64,000 bases of DNA, from the NCBI RefSeq assembly GCF_013385985.1, contig NZ_JACAOY010000012.1, positions 412,064 to 476,063 of the forward strand. Direction: 5' to 3'. Under the pieces are notes generated by a model. The model saw only the letters and a list, made by a program, of their open reading frames with translations, ran no database searches and was not told where the DNA came from. Position numbers and translations under genes: made by a program. Shown here piece after piece: positions 1-6,661 of this stretch (its first letter is position 1; every line of letters starts with the position of its first letter). The stretch comes from Pseudomonas sp. B6002. GTDB taxonomy: Bacteria; Pseudomonadota; Gammaproteobacteria; Pseudomonadales; Pseudomonadaceae.

Positions 1-883
1 TGTCCATCAACGCTGCCCCTACTTGTCTCGACAAACAGGCACTGGTCATTTTAGCTCCATACGCATGAAACATTCCAGTTTCGCTGGCAGACGGGCGCAC
101 AACCTTCCTAAAAGTAAGTATATCTATGAGCCGTCCAAGTTGATCATTAACGTCCCACGCGGGGTTCTCATTTCTATGTAATTCATCTAAAAACCTATCT
201 TGAGTGTTATCGATAAAATAATCTGCAAGATGGAATGTATCGCTTACTTTCTGCCCGCTATTAGATCCTGAATCCTGATCGCGCTCGATGAATTTATCGA
301 TCTCCTCACCTGATGAAGAGTTACACTTCCCATCTCTAAGCCGAGAACGTCTTTTTTGGTTCTCGCAAACTACCCCAACGAGACAAAATGCTTCCTGATA
401 AACACTACGCAACAGAGATACTTCTGCTGGATTTTTTAGCGAATCTAAAATATAAACTCTAAATGGTTTCTCAGTACCACTAGAACTATCGCTTGAAGGT
501 GCCTTTCTAATACCAACAATTTCTGAAATCAGACTAACAGCAACTCCAGCCGCATCTTTTGACCTAATAGCGTCCCCTGCATCTTGGAGGGATTTAGCCC
601 GAGACAACTGCGATGCATTATCGATAGTGAAATTTTTAGATTCCGCCCAACTGGCAATTGCGTTACTGGCTTTCAAAACCACAACTTCCGAACTTGGAAT
701 AGCGTTACTCAGACACTCTTTCAGCGCCGTCGCGATCCAGCTCGTCCCGGAACCGGCAGGCCCCACTACAGCGAAGATCAACTCTCTAGAAACTAAAGAT
801 CCCAGTAAAGTGCTAGATGTCTGATTGCTGTCGTTTGATGCAACAGGTACGGTGCTCTGAGCAACTGGCATTTTCAATTCCAT
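1..883 (-). CDS. avcD: Anti-phage dCTP deaminase, AvcD/DcdV type (partial, C-terminus beyond window edge)
   Basis: Enzymes of this family deaminate dCTP/dCMP during phage infection and so deplete deoxycytidine nucleotides. I translated the minus strand by hand: 294 codons stay open to the window edge. Residues 34-48 form a P-loop (core GPAGSGTS at 41-48). The middle part shows the kinase-like signatures YILDSLKNPAEVSLLR and DTFHLADYF. The last visible stretch, FHAYGAKMTSACLSRQVGAA, is the entry of the deoxycytidylate deaminase domain. The zinc-binding HAE and PCxxC residues would lie beyond base 1. The start could be ATG at 883 (no clear RBS) or ATG at 871, which has GGAA about 7 bases upstream; the latter removes four residues. 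Base composition is much more AT-rich than the rest of the window, which suggests horizontal acquisition. No partner gene is visible. The family call is strong; activity cannot be judged from a fragment. Confidence 0.9.
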   Translation of the reverse strand, partial: MELKMPVAQSTVPVASNDSNQTSSTLLGSLVSRELIFAVVGPAGSGTSWIATALKECLSNAIPSSEVVVLKASNAIASWAESKNFTIDNASQLSRAKSLQDAGDAIRSKDAAGVAVSLISEIVGIRKAPSSDSSSGTEKPFRVYILDSLKNPAEVSLLRSVYQEAFCLVGVVCENQKRRSRLRDGKCNSSSGEEIDKFIERDQDSGSNSGQKVSDTFHLADYFIDNTQDRFLDELHRNENPAWDVNDQLGRLIDILTFRKVVRPSASETGMFHAYGAKMTSACLSRQVGAALMD

Positions 884-1603
884 TTGAGATAATTAGTTAA
901 AATTAGCTTGCCACAATTCCGGCCTAACACGCTTTCTTTCAAAATAACGATATATCTACCCACCCATCAGCCTTCCGTATGTCGACGACTTATAACTCCA
1001 AAAAAACGTCGTCTTTCTTCGATAACCCAGGCGGAATCATAGATCATCGTTAGATTTTTTGACACGTTTGGCATCTGGAGCATCTGACGGAAGCGTCACC
1101 TGCAATGATACGTTGCGACTTATCTGAAAACCTAGCCCGCCTATCGCCACGACCCTCCTTGACAAGCCTGCACATCGATATTTTTTTCATAAAGCTCTGA
1201 TTTTGCTGATTTTCTTAAAAATGAAGTGCTCAATTTGCGAGATTTCGGCTCTACCTATCAAACCTTTCCCCTCTGTCAACAGCCGGAAGCTACAGACGTA
1301 GTTTTCCCGGATCCTTACCTAATTAGACAGATAGAAGCCTCTCCCTCAGCTAGGTCGTTTCGCTAATTCGTCTAACCAGCGCATTTCACTGCCTGAGGAC
1401 ACGACATGATTCAGGCACTACAGCACCACCGATCTCGTTTGGCGTTTTTCTATGCCTTTGGTTTTGTGTAACGGAGGGTTTGCGTAGAAGGCCTCAAGGT
1501 CTGCGAGGTACCTGTGTCTCCGTTTTCTCGACCCGAGCACAGATGAACTCCCACTCGCCTGAATTAGTACATTTAGATCTCGTCAGATATGGGGGTTTGA
1601 TCT
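884..1603. other. AT-rich intergenic region upstream of avcD; possible site of an RNA antitoxin
   Basis: These 720 bases have no open frame I would call a gene. The composition is AT-rich up to about 1400. Visible elements are a GACGAC/GTCGTC inverted repeat (984-989 and 1008-1013), a poly-A/T tract between its arms (999-1006), and a 21-codon frame at 1407-1472 on the plus strand with no recognisable product. In characterised AvcID systems the AvcI antitoxin RNA is encoded immediately 5' of avcD, so the part nearest base 884, read on the minus strand, is the place to look. I could not define RNA ends. Confidence 0.35.
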
Positions 1604-1830
1604 ATGAGCACTGCACCTGCATCTGACGCCCCCACCAATCTTTATTCCGCGCCAACGGGGGGGTCTGCCTGAAACCTTACACCACGTTTCCGATTTGCTT
1701 CATTTCGCCAAGTGGCTCGCAAAATAGCGATCGCCACATCTGGGCTTCGCATTATCTGCAGGAGATGAGCAAGGCTGTGATTGATGATGCGGTGAAGGTA
1801 TTGGAGTCGCCCGACATCACCATGCAATAG
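1604..1830 (+). pseudogene. Frameshifted DUF3077-type small protein gene
   Basis: Three consecutive pieces in different frames together resemble one DUF3077 protein, a small family of unknown function common in Pseudomonas. The start ATG at 1604 follows GGGGG at 1591-1595 and gives MSTAPASDAPTNLYSAPTGG. The frame breaks at a run of seven G (1657-1663) and would stop at 1670. Reading on in the next frame gives GLPETLHHVSDLLHFAKWLA to a stop at 1725. A third frame then gives IWASHYLQEMSKAVIDDAV, typical of the family's C-terminal helix, ending with TAG at 1828-1830. The combined length of about 75 residues fits the family. The first break is at a homopolymer and could be slippage or a sequencing error; the second has no such explanation. 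Family assignment is by eye. Confidence 0.6.
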
Positions 1831-1859
1831 GCTGTTGATGCAGTGACTGAGCCGCCACC

Positions 1860-1884
1860 ATCGCGGGCAAGCCCGGCTCCCACA
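1860..1884. repeat. Single REP half-site
   Basis: Sequence GCGGGCAAGCCCGGCTCCCA, the right arm of the common fluorescens-type REPIN, without an opposing arm. It directly abuts the terminator at 1884-1922. Confidence 0.7.
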
Positions 1885-1922
1885 AAAAAGCGCCCCAGCC
1901 TGTGAAGGCTGGGGCGCTTTTT
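1884..1922 (-). terminator. Rho-independent terminator of the downstream membrane-protein gene
   Basis: Perfect stem AGCGCCCCAGCC/GGCTGGGGCGCT with a six-base loop, flanked by A-run and T-run, so it can act in both directions. It lies just beyond the stop codon at 1927 of the minus-strand gene. Confidence 0.85.
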
Positions 1923-1926
1923 GCTG

Positions 1927-2412
1927 TCAGGCAAACCGCCCGCCTTGCCTGCGTAGGTAAACCATCTGCGCAGCCACCCCCACCACCAGCGCCAACGCAA
2001 TCCCCCCCTGCGCCCCAATCAACACCGGCGACTGCAGATCCGTCACAAACGGATGCCCATCCGGCACTCTGCGCAACGTCTCCGAAACGGTCGGTACCAT
2101 CAGGAAAAACGCGGTCAGGCTCAGGAAGATCGTTTCCAGATACGCCCGCGCCCTACCCAGCCAGCTGACATATCCCACGCCATACCCCGCCAGCAGCAGT
2201 GCAATCGTGATGACGCCAATCACGTTGCTGACCGGTTGCTTCGCGACCAAAAACACCGTGAAACCACCGATCAGCATCGATGCCAGGTAGAGCACGCCCG
2301 GCGTCGAGCGGGGGACGATGCGGCCGTGGCGGATGAACATGTAGGCGGCCAGTGGAATGGCCGGCAGGCTGCCGAGGGTGTGCAGCCAGCCGAGGGCGGA
2401 GATTCCGAACAT
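1927..2412 (-). CDS. Hypothetical inner-membrane protein, 161 aa
   Basis: Not recognised beyond being an integral membrane protein. The 161 residues hold about five hydrophobic segments: near 5-25, 42-55 (VLYLASMLIGGFTVFLVA), 62-82, 92-108 and 133-150. The C-terminus is basic (MVYLRRQGGRFA). No signal peptide cleavage site or enzymatic motif is visible. It stands alone, transcribed away from the AraC-type gene at 2533, and ends in a strong terminator. Function unknown. Confidence 0.7.
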   Translation of the reverse strand: MFGISALGWLHTLGSLPAIPLAAYMFIRHGRIVPRSTPGVLYLASMLIGGFTVFLVAKQPVSNVIGVITIALLLAGYGVGYVSWLGRARAYLETIFLSLTAFFLMVPTVSETLRRVPDGHPFVTDLQSPVLIGAQGGIALALVVGVAAQMVYLRRQGGRFA

Positions 2413-2532
2413 GGTGGGTTCTCGTGTGATTGGACGATAGGCATAAACGGCTGACGTTTGGCGGTTGCGTTTTGCTCGAGCCAGCGCGCTATGATCTTGG
2501 GCTCAGCTTAGTGAAGACGTGGTCGGACCAAC

Positions 2533-3420
2533 ATGACGAATCCCCTCGAAAACTTGATCATTCATCCGGAAATGCAGTTGGAGGGGCTGGCCAAAGGGGA
2601 TTTGCTGTCCCAAGTGCTGGCGCAGATTCGTCTGACGGGCGATCGGGTGTATTCCGCGGCACTGGTGGAAGCGCAGTGCCTTGAGCTGGATGAGAAGAGC
2701 GCGCACATCGGCGTGCTTCAGCAAGGTCGGTTGCTTCTGGAGGGCGCCGGTCAGCCCACCACAATGCTTGAGCAGGGCGACATCATCCTGCTGCCCCATG
2801 ACCCCACGGGCATCACGATCACGGCGATCGACGGGCCGGCGACGGTGGTGATCTGTCGGTTCTGGTTCGACGCGAGCAGTTTCCAGGCGATGCTGTTCGC
2901 CCTGCCCCGGCTGATCCTTCTTCGTCACGCCGACGCCGCGCCGTGGTCGGAAGGGATTTTGCATTTCATGTTGCTTGAGGCCCACGACACGCAACCGGGC
3001 GGTGCGTTGATGATTTCGCGCCTGATCGACCTGGTGGTGATCCGCATCTTGCGCACCTGGGTGCATCAGGGTGCCGCGTCGGGATGGCTGGGTGGGCTGT
3101 CGGATGCGCGTATCGCCCGGGCGCTGAGGGCCATTCATGAGACACCGGGGCAGCAGTGGCGCATTGATGCGTTGGCTGAACTGGCGGGCATGTCGCGCTC
3201 CAATTTCTGTGAGCGCTTCAGTTCATTGATCGGGCGTTCGCCGTTGCGCTATCAGAATGAGTGGCGGCTGACCCTGGCGAAGACCCTATTGTCGCAGCAC
3301 GACAGTCGGATCGGCGAGGTCGGTTTCGCGGTGGGCTATGAGTCGGAGGCGGCTTTCAGTCGGGCCTACAAGGCCTTCTTTGGCCGCTCGCCACGGGAGG
3401 ACAACGCCCGGCCGGGTTAG
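2533..3420 (+). CDS. AraC-family transcriptional regulator (cupin sensor domain)
   Basis: The 295-residue protein has a cupin-like effector/dimerisation domain over roughly residues 1-190 and a C-terminal double helix-turn-helix over about 195-290. The first recognition helix region reads IDALAELAGMSRSNFCERFS, and the AraC signature continues as IGEVGFAVGYESEAAFSRAYKAFFGRSP. This domain order matches the Cupin_6/AraC subfamily that often controls a neighbouring oxidoreductase gene. It converges on the SDR-tautomerase pair at 3435-4354, with only 14 bases between the stop codons, which makes that pair a plausible but unproven target. The RBS before ATG 2533 is weak. Confidence 0.9.
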   Translation: MTNPLENLIIHPEMQLEGLAKGDLLSQVLAQIRLTGDRVYSAALVEAQCLELDEKSAHIGVLQQGRLLLEGAGQPTTMLEQGDIILLPHDPTGITITAIDGPATVVICRFWFDASSFQAMLFALPRLILLRHADAAPWSEGILHFMLLEAHDTQPGGALMISRLIDLVVIRILRTWVHQGAASGWLGGLSDARIARALRAIHETPGQQWRIDALAELAGMSRSNFCERFSSLIGRSPLRYQNEWRLTLAKTLLSQHDSRIGEVGFAVGYESEAAFSRAYKAFFGRSPREDNARPG

Positions 3421-3434
3421 GCCGGGCTTGTGGA

Positions 3435-4136
3435 TCAGTGACCGGCGCTTTGCCCGCCGTCCACGTGGAGAATCTCGCCGGTGACGAACGCGGCGGTCTC
3501 CAGGTAGATGATCGCCTGGGCAATATCACTGACTTCCCCCATATGCCCCACCGGGTGCAGTTGCCCCAGCGCGGCGTGGGTTTCCTCGCCATGCATGGGC
3601 GTCTTGATGATGCCCGGGCTTACGGCGTTCACGCGGATGCCGCGCTTGGCGTATTCAATCGCCAGTGATTTGGTTGCCGAATTCAACCCGCCTTTGGTGA
3701 GGTTGGCGAGCACCGAGGGCACGCCGTCGATGGCGTGATCGGCGAGGCTGGTGGTGACGTTGACCACGTGGCCGGCGCGGTTCTTTTCCATCTCGGCGAT
3801 GGCGAGCTGGGTGATATAGAAGAAGCCGTTGAGGTTCACCGCGAGGACGTTGGCGTAGTCCTCAGGCGTGTAGGCGGTGAAAGGCTTGGCGATGAAGATG
3901 CCGGCGTTGTTGATCAGGCTGTCGATACGCCCGAAGGTGGCCAGGGCTTCGCGGACCACGCGCTGGGCAGTGGCTGGGTCGGCGATGTCGCCGACCACGG
4001 TAAGAACGTTCGGGTCGGTGGACGGCTGGATCGAACGCGAGGTGGCAACCACGCGGTAATCGAGGGCGCGGTAGGCCTGGACCACAGCGGCGCCAATGCC
4101 TTGGGAGGCGCCGGTAATGATGACGACTTTGCTCAT
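3435..4136 (-). CDS. SDR-family protein lacking the catalytic Tyr
   Basis: A short-chain dehydrogenase/reductase fold of 233 residues. The N-terminal cofactor motif TGASQGIG (residues 8-15) and the NNAG element (about 90-93) are present, and the C-terminus DGGQSAGH is typical. The active-site region reads TSLADHAIDGVPSVLANLTK, so the position four residues before the conserved Lys, normally Tyr in YxxxK, is Ala. The same substitution occurs, as I recall, in a conserved SDR subgroup, so this is probably not a local mutation. Either another residue acts as acid/base or the protein is not a classical dehydrogenase. Its start overlaps the stop of the tautomerase gene by four bases (ATGA), indicating one operon. 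Confidence 0.88.
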   Translation of the reverse strand: MSKVVIITGASQGIGAAVVQAYRALDYRVVATSRSIQPSTDPNVLTVVGDIADPATAQRVVREALATFGRIDSLINNAGIFIAKPFTAYTPEDYANVLAVNLNGFFYITQLAIAEMEKNRAGHVVNVTTSLADHAIDGVPSVLANLTKGGLNSATKSLAIEYAKRGIRVNAVSPGIIKTPMHGEETHAALGQLHPVGHMGEVSDIAQAIIYLETAAFVTGEILHVDGGQSAGH

Positions 4137-4354
4137 GATGCTTCTCCAGAAGAGGCTTGGGATTTGCGGTATTCGGTGGTGGTGATGCCGGCGTAGCCCC
4201 AGTTATCGGTGTCGACTTCTTCGATGACGATGTGGGTCAGGTCCGGGCGTTTGTGCAGGACGCGTTCGAGGGTTTCGGTGAATTCGGCGATGACCTGGGC
4301 TTTTTGCTCCGGGGTGACGCCATCACGGGTAATGCGCAGGCTGACAAAGGGCAT
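4133..4354 (-). CDS. 4-oxalocrotonate tautomerase-family protein
   Basis: A 73-residue member of the tautomerase superfamily. After removal of Met it begins with Pro (MPFVSLRIT), the catalytic N-terminal base of the family, and continues with EQKAQVIAEFTETLERVL and IVIEEVDTDNWGYAG, the usual beta-alpha-beta pattern and trailing loop. These enzymes interconvert enol and keto forms as oligomers in the cytoplasm; the substrate is unknown. It is the first gene of a two-gene operon with the SDR at 3435-4136, overlapping it by four bases. Confidence 0.88.
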   Translation of the reverse strand: MPFVSLRITRDGVTPEQKAQVIAEFTETLERVLHKRPDLTHIVIEEVDTDNWGYAGITTTEYRKSQASSGEAS

Positions 4355-4587
4355 GGCAGAGGCTCCAGTGGCCGGGCATCGGGATGATGGGCCGGCAGTG
4401 GGGCCAATTTAGGCGTGCGCCATTGAGGGATAAAGGTGGCGCGGAGTACTTCATTAGTGATGCGGTGTAACAAGTGTTCACGCCACTTCCACAAGATTTC
4501 ACACCCGCCCGCGATACTGGCTAAGTAGCATCGCCTGGTGTTCCCCTCAAACCTTCAACGCGCATCCTGACGATGCAAGGAGCTCCA

Positions 4588-4791
4588 ATGTCGTGCGTTC
4601 CTCCTTCCTGCGGCGGCGGCAGCAAGCCACCGGCCACCAGCGGGACCGGCAGCACCAACAATGCCGATTCGGCGATTGCCAAGATGGAAGCCACGTTCAA
4701 CATGGCGATCGAGAAGTCGGCAAAGATCACCGAAATCAGCACGGCCAAAAAGGCCGAGCTGGACGCCACCAAACAGCGTCCGCAAAACTGA
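4588..4791 (+). CDS. Small hypothetical protein with Cys/Gly-rich N-terminus, 67 aa
   Basis: Not recognised. ATG 4588 is chosen over ATG 4573 because an AAGGAG box ends six bases before it. The protein starts MSCVPPSCGGGSKPP, followed by a Ser/Thr/Gly/Asn-rich linker and a predicted amphipathic helix (about 28-58, SAIAKMEATFNMAIEKSAKI). There is no hydrophobic signal or membrane segment. The two Cys at positions 3 and 8 are the only ones. It is monocistronic and shares a bidirectional terminator with the converging porin gene. A helical secreted-filament or regulatory peptide would fit the shape, but nothing proves it. Confidence 0.6.
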   Translation: MSCVPPSCGGGSKPPATSGTGSTNNADSAIAKMEATFNMAIEKSAKITEISTAKKAELDATKQRPQN

Positions 4792-4891
4792 AGTGAAGGG
4801 CGGGCAGCGCTTGGGCGCTGCTTGCTTCGCACACACATTCCCGCTTTTTTCGCGCCCTCGCCTGGCTGTTTTCCTGTGCAAAAGCCAGGCA

Positions 4892-4924
4892 TAAAAAAAC
4901 CCCGAACCAGTCGGGGTTTTTTAT
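4892..4924. terminator. Bidirectional rho-independent terminator
   Basis: Stem AACCCCGA/TCGGGGTT with a short loop and flanking A and T runs, between the converging small gene at 4588 and the porin gene at 4955. Confidence 0.85.
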
Positions 4925-4954
4925 CGCCTTGAATCAGGCGCTACATGCGATCAA

Positions 4955-6250
4955 TCAGAACACGTTGATCGGGTAGTCAGCGAACAGACGCAGTTCGTTA
5001 CCACCTACGTTGTAGTTGCTGGCGTTGTTGGAGACGCGCAACCACGAGGCACGAGCACGCAGGCTCAGGTCTTTGGCCGGGCCGCTCTGAACGACGTATT
5101 TGAACTGGTTGAAGATTTCACGCTCGGTGCCACTGCCGCGGTTGGAACCGTCGTCAATGTTGGTGCCGCGCACGTAGGCGATGTTGTAGGTCAGGCCAGG
5201 CACGCCGAAGGCGCTGAAGTCCAGGCCGTAGCCGGCTTGCCAGGAGCGCTCGTCCTTGCCGTTGAAGTCAGACCAGTAGGAGTTGGCCAGCAGGATGGTG
5301 TTGCCACCGTCGCCGATGCCGCTGTCCTTGGTGTTGTTGCGGTAGCCGCCGTACAGGTAACCGGTGTCACCGGTGCTGCGCTGGTGGGCCACGGTGAAGC
5401 TGTGCGGGCCGACAGCCCAGGTAGCGCCCAGGCTCCAGATCTTGTTGTCGCGGGCGTCAGCGTCACCTTGGGTCAGCTGGGCGAAGCTCTTGTCCAGCTT
5501 GGTTTTGTAGCCGTTGAAGTCAAAGGTCAGCGATTGCTTCTCTGGCAGGGCCAGCACGTAGTTGACGTTGACGTATTGCTTCTTCAGCACGTCTTCCATG
5601 TCGGAAGCGTACAGGGCAGCCGACAGGCTTTCGGTGAATTTGTAGCTACCACCGATGTAGTCGATGCTTTTCAGGCGGCCGCTGTCGGTGCCTTCAGCCG
5701 CTTTCTGGGCTTCCTTGGTGAAGTGACCCGCGTCCAGTTGCAGACCGGCGATCTCTTTGGAAACGATCGAAGTACCTGTGTAGGTTTCGGACAGCAGGCG
5801 GGAGTTGTCGTATTCCAGAACCGGCACGGCCGGGAACTGATCACCGTACTTGAGCACAGTGTTGGATACGCGGAACTTCACGGCAGCGCCGCCTTTGGAC
5901 AGGTCACGGGCTGCTTCGCCGCTGTCGCCCTGCTTGAAGAAGTTGATGCCGCCCGCGCCGCTGCGACCTTTACCACCGTCCAGACGGATAGCGTATTGGC
6001 CGATGGCGTCCACACCCACACCGACGGTGCCTTGGGTGAAGCCGGACTCGAACTTGCCGATGAAACCCTGGCCCCATTCGGCTTTGTCTTGCTTGCCGTT
6101 TTTGTAGTCACGGCTGATGTAGGCATTGCGTGCTGCGATGTTCAGGTGGCTGTCTTCAACAAAACCCTTGGATTGCTCCTGGTCGTTGGCCATTGCCTGA
6201 GTGGCGCTCAAAATCCCCAGAGCGATCAGACCCATCCGTTGCTTCAACAT
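4955..6250 (-). CDS. OprD-family outer-membrane porin
   Basis: A 431-residue substrate-specific porin of the OprD/Occ family. Residues 1-21 are a signal peptide ending in ATQAMA. The mature start reads GFVEDSHLNIAARNAYISRD, the usual OprD-family entry, and the chain ends on Phe (DYPINVF) as expected for an outer-membrane barrel. Repeated alternating aromatic/polar strands and loops such as SLGATWAVGPHSFTVAHQRS support an 18-strand barrel. The family mediates uptake of basic amino acids or small carboxylates; the substrate here cannot be assigned. The leader is unusual: a good promoter, then an intrinsic terminator before the start codon (see separate entries). Confidence 0.93.
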   Translation of the reverse strand: MLKQRMGLIALGILSATQAMANDQEQSKGFVEDSHLNIAARNAYISRDYKNGKQDKAEWGQGFIGKFESGFTQGTVGVGVDAIGQYAIRLDGGKGRSGAGGINFFKQGDSGEAARDLSKGGAAVKFRVSNTVLKYGDQFPAVPVLEYDNSRLLSETYTGTSIVSKEIAGLQLDAGHFTKEAQKAAEGTDSGRLKSIDYIGGSYKFTESLSAALYASDMEDVLKKQYVNVNYVLALPEKQSLTFDFNGYKTKLDKSFAQLTQGDADARDNKIWSLGATWAVGPHSFTVAHQRSTGDTGYLYGGYRNNTKDSGIGDGGNTILLANSYWSDFNGKDERSWQAGYGLDFSAFGVPGLTYNIAYVRGTNIDDGSNRGSGTEREIFNQFKYVVQSGPAKDLSLRARASWLRVSNNASNYNVGGNELRLFADYPINVF

Positions 6251-6266
6251 TTTCTTGTATTCCTTA

Positions 6267-6392
6267 TTACTGGTTGAGTACGCGCTGTGACACCAGGCTC
6301 CGTGTTGCTTTTCTGGTGTCGACTTTTTCCAGAAAAAAGAAGGCCCGCGGACGACTGAACTGCCGCGGGCCTTTTTTTATTGGATGAGTCAT
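6267..6392 (-). other. 41-codon leader open frame upstream of the porin
   Basis: ATG at 6392 opens a frame of 41 codons (MTHPIKKGPRQFSRPRAFFF...) ending with TAA 17 bases before the porin start. It runs straight through the leader hairpin at 6341-6372, so part of its openness comes from the hairpin. No good RBS precedes it. It may be chance, or a leader peptide whose translation would affect the hairpin. Confidence 0.2.
6341..6372. terminator. Terminator hairpin in the porin leader
   Basis: Perfect ten-base stem AGGCCCGCGG/CCGCGGGCCT with a 12-base loop. T-rich tracts follow it on both strands (CTTTTTTT on plus, TTCTTTTTT on minus). On the minus strand it stands about 90 bases before the porin ATG and about 40 bases after the predicted transcription start, so it could end a small RNA or attenuate porin transcription. 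Confidence 0.75.
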
Positions 6393-6419
6393 GGCGGTTA
6401 GCCACAGGCGTTGGGCGCA

Positions 6420-6449
6420 ATCCTATGCGCGCGTTGAACTATGTGTCAA
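6420..6449 (-). promoter_or_regulatory. Sigma70-type promoter upstream of the porin leader
   Basis: Read on the minus strand: -35 TTGACA (6449-6444), an 18-base spacer and -10 TAGGAT (6425-6420). Transcription would begin near 6412 and meet the leader terminator at 6341-6372 before reaching the porin gene. Confidence 0.6.
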
Positions 6450-6596
6450 TTTCGTGAATCGTCTGTATTTAGGCGAAATAATTCTAAGCAACGTCCTACG
6501 GCAGGTCGCGAAAAGTCCGTAATCCTTCCAAATACCCCCAAAAAACACATGCGGTAACACATTTCCAGACGACATCTTTGGTAATGGATAACACGC

Positions 6597-6615
6597 GCAA
6601 ATGCAAAGCATTACC
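6597..6615 (+). promoter_or_regulatory. Fur box before the TonB-dependent receptor gene
   Basis: GCAAATGCAAAGCATTACC agrees with the 19-base Fur consensus at 13 positions, counted by eye. It lies 47 bases before the chosen start codon, where iron-Fur repression of a siderophore receptor would be expected. Confidence 0.55.
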
Positions 6616-6661
6616 ATTCGCGCGCATTTTTCCCTCCCAAACTTTCTGGATACATGCCTTC

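Noticed and set aside
584-824. Two short plus-strand frames within the left edge
   Set aside because: They lie antisense inside the avcD coding frame and their translations have no family features.
1752-2168. Frames spanning the terminator at 1884-1922 on both strands
   Set aside because: They run through a perfect terminator hairpin and the REP half-site and have no family features.
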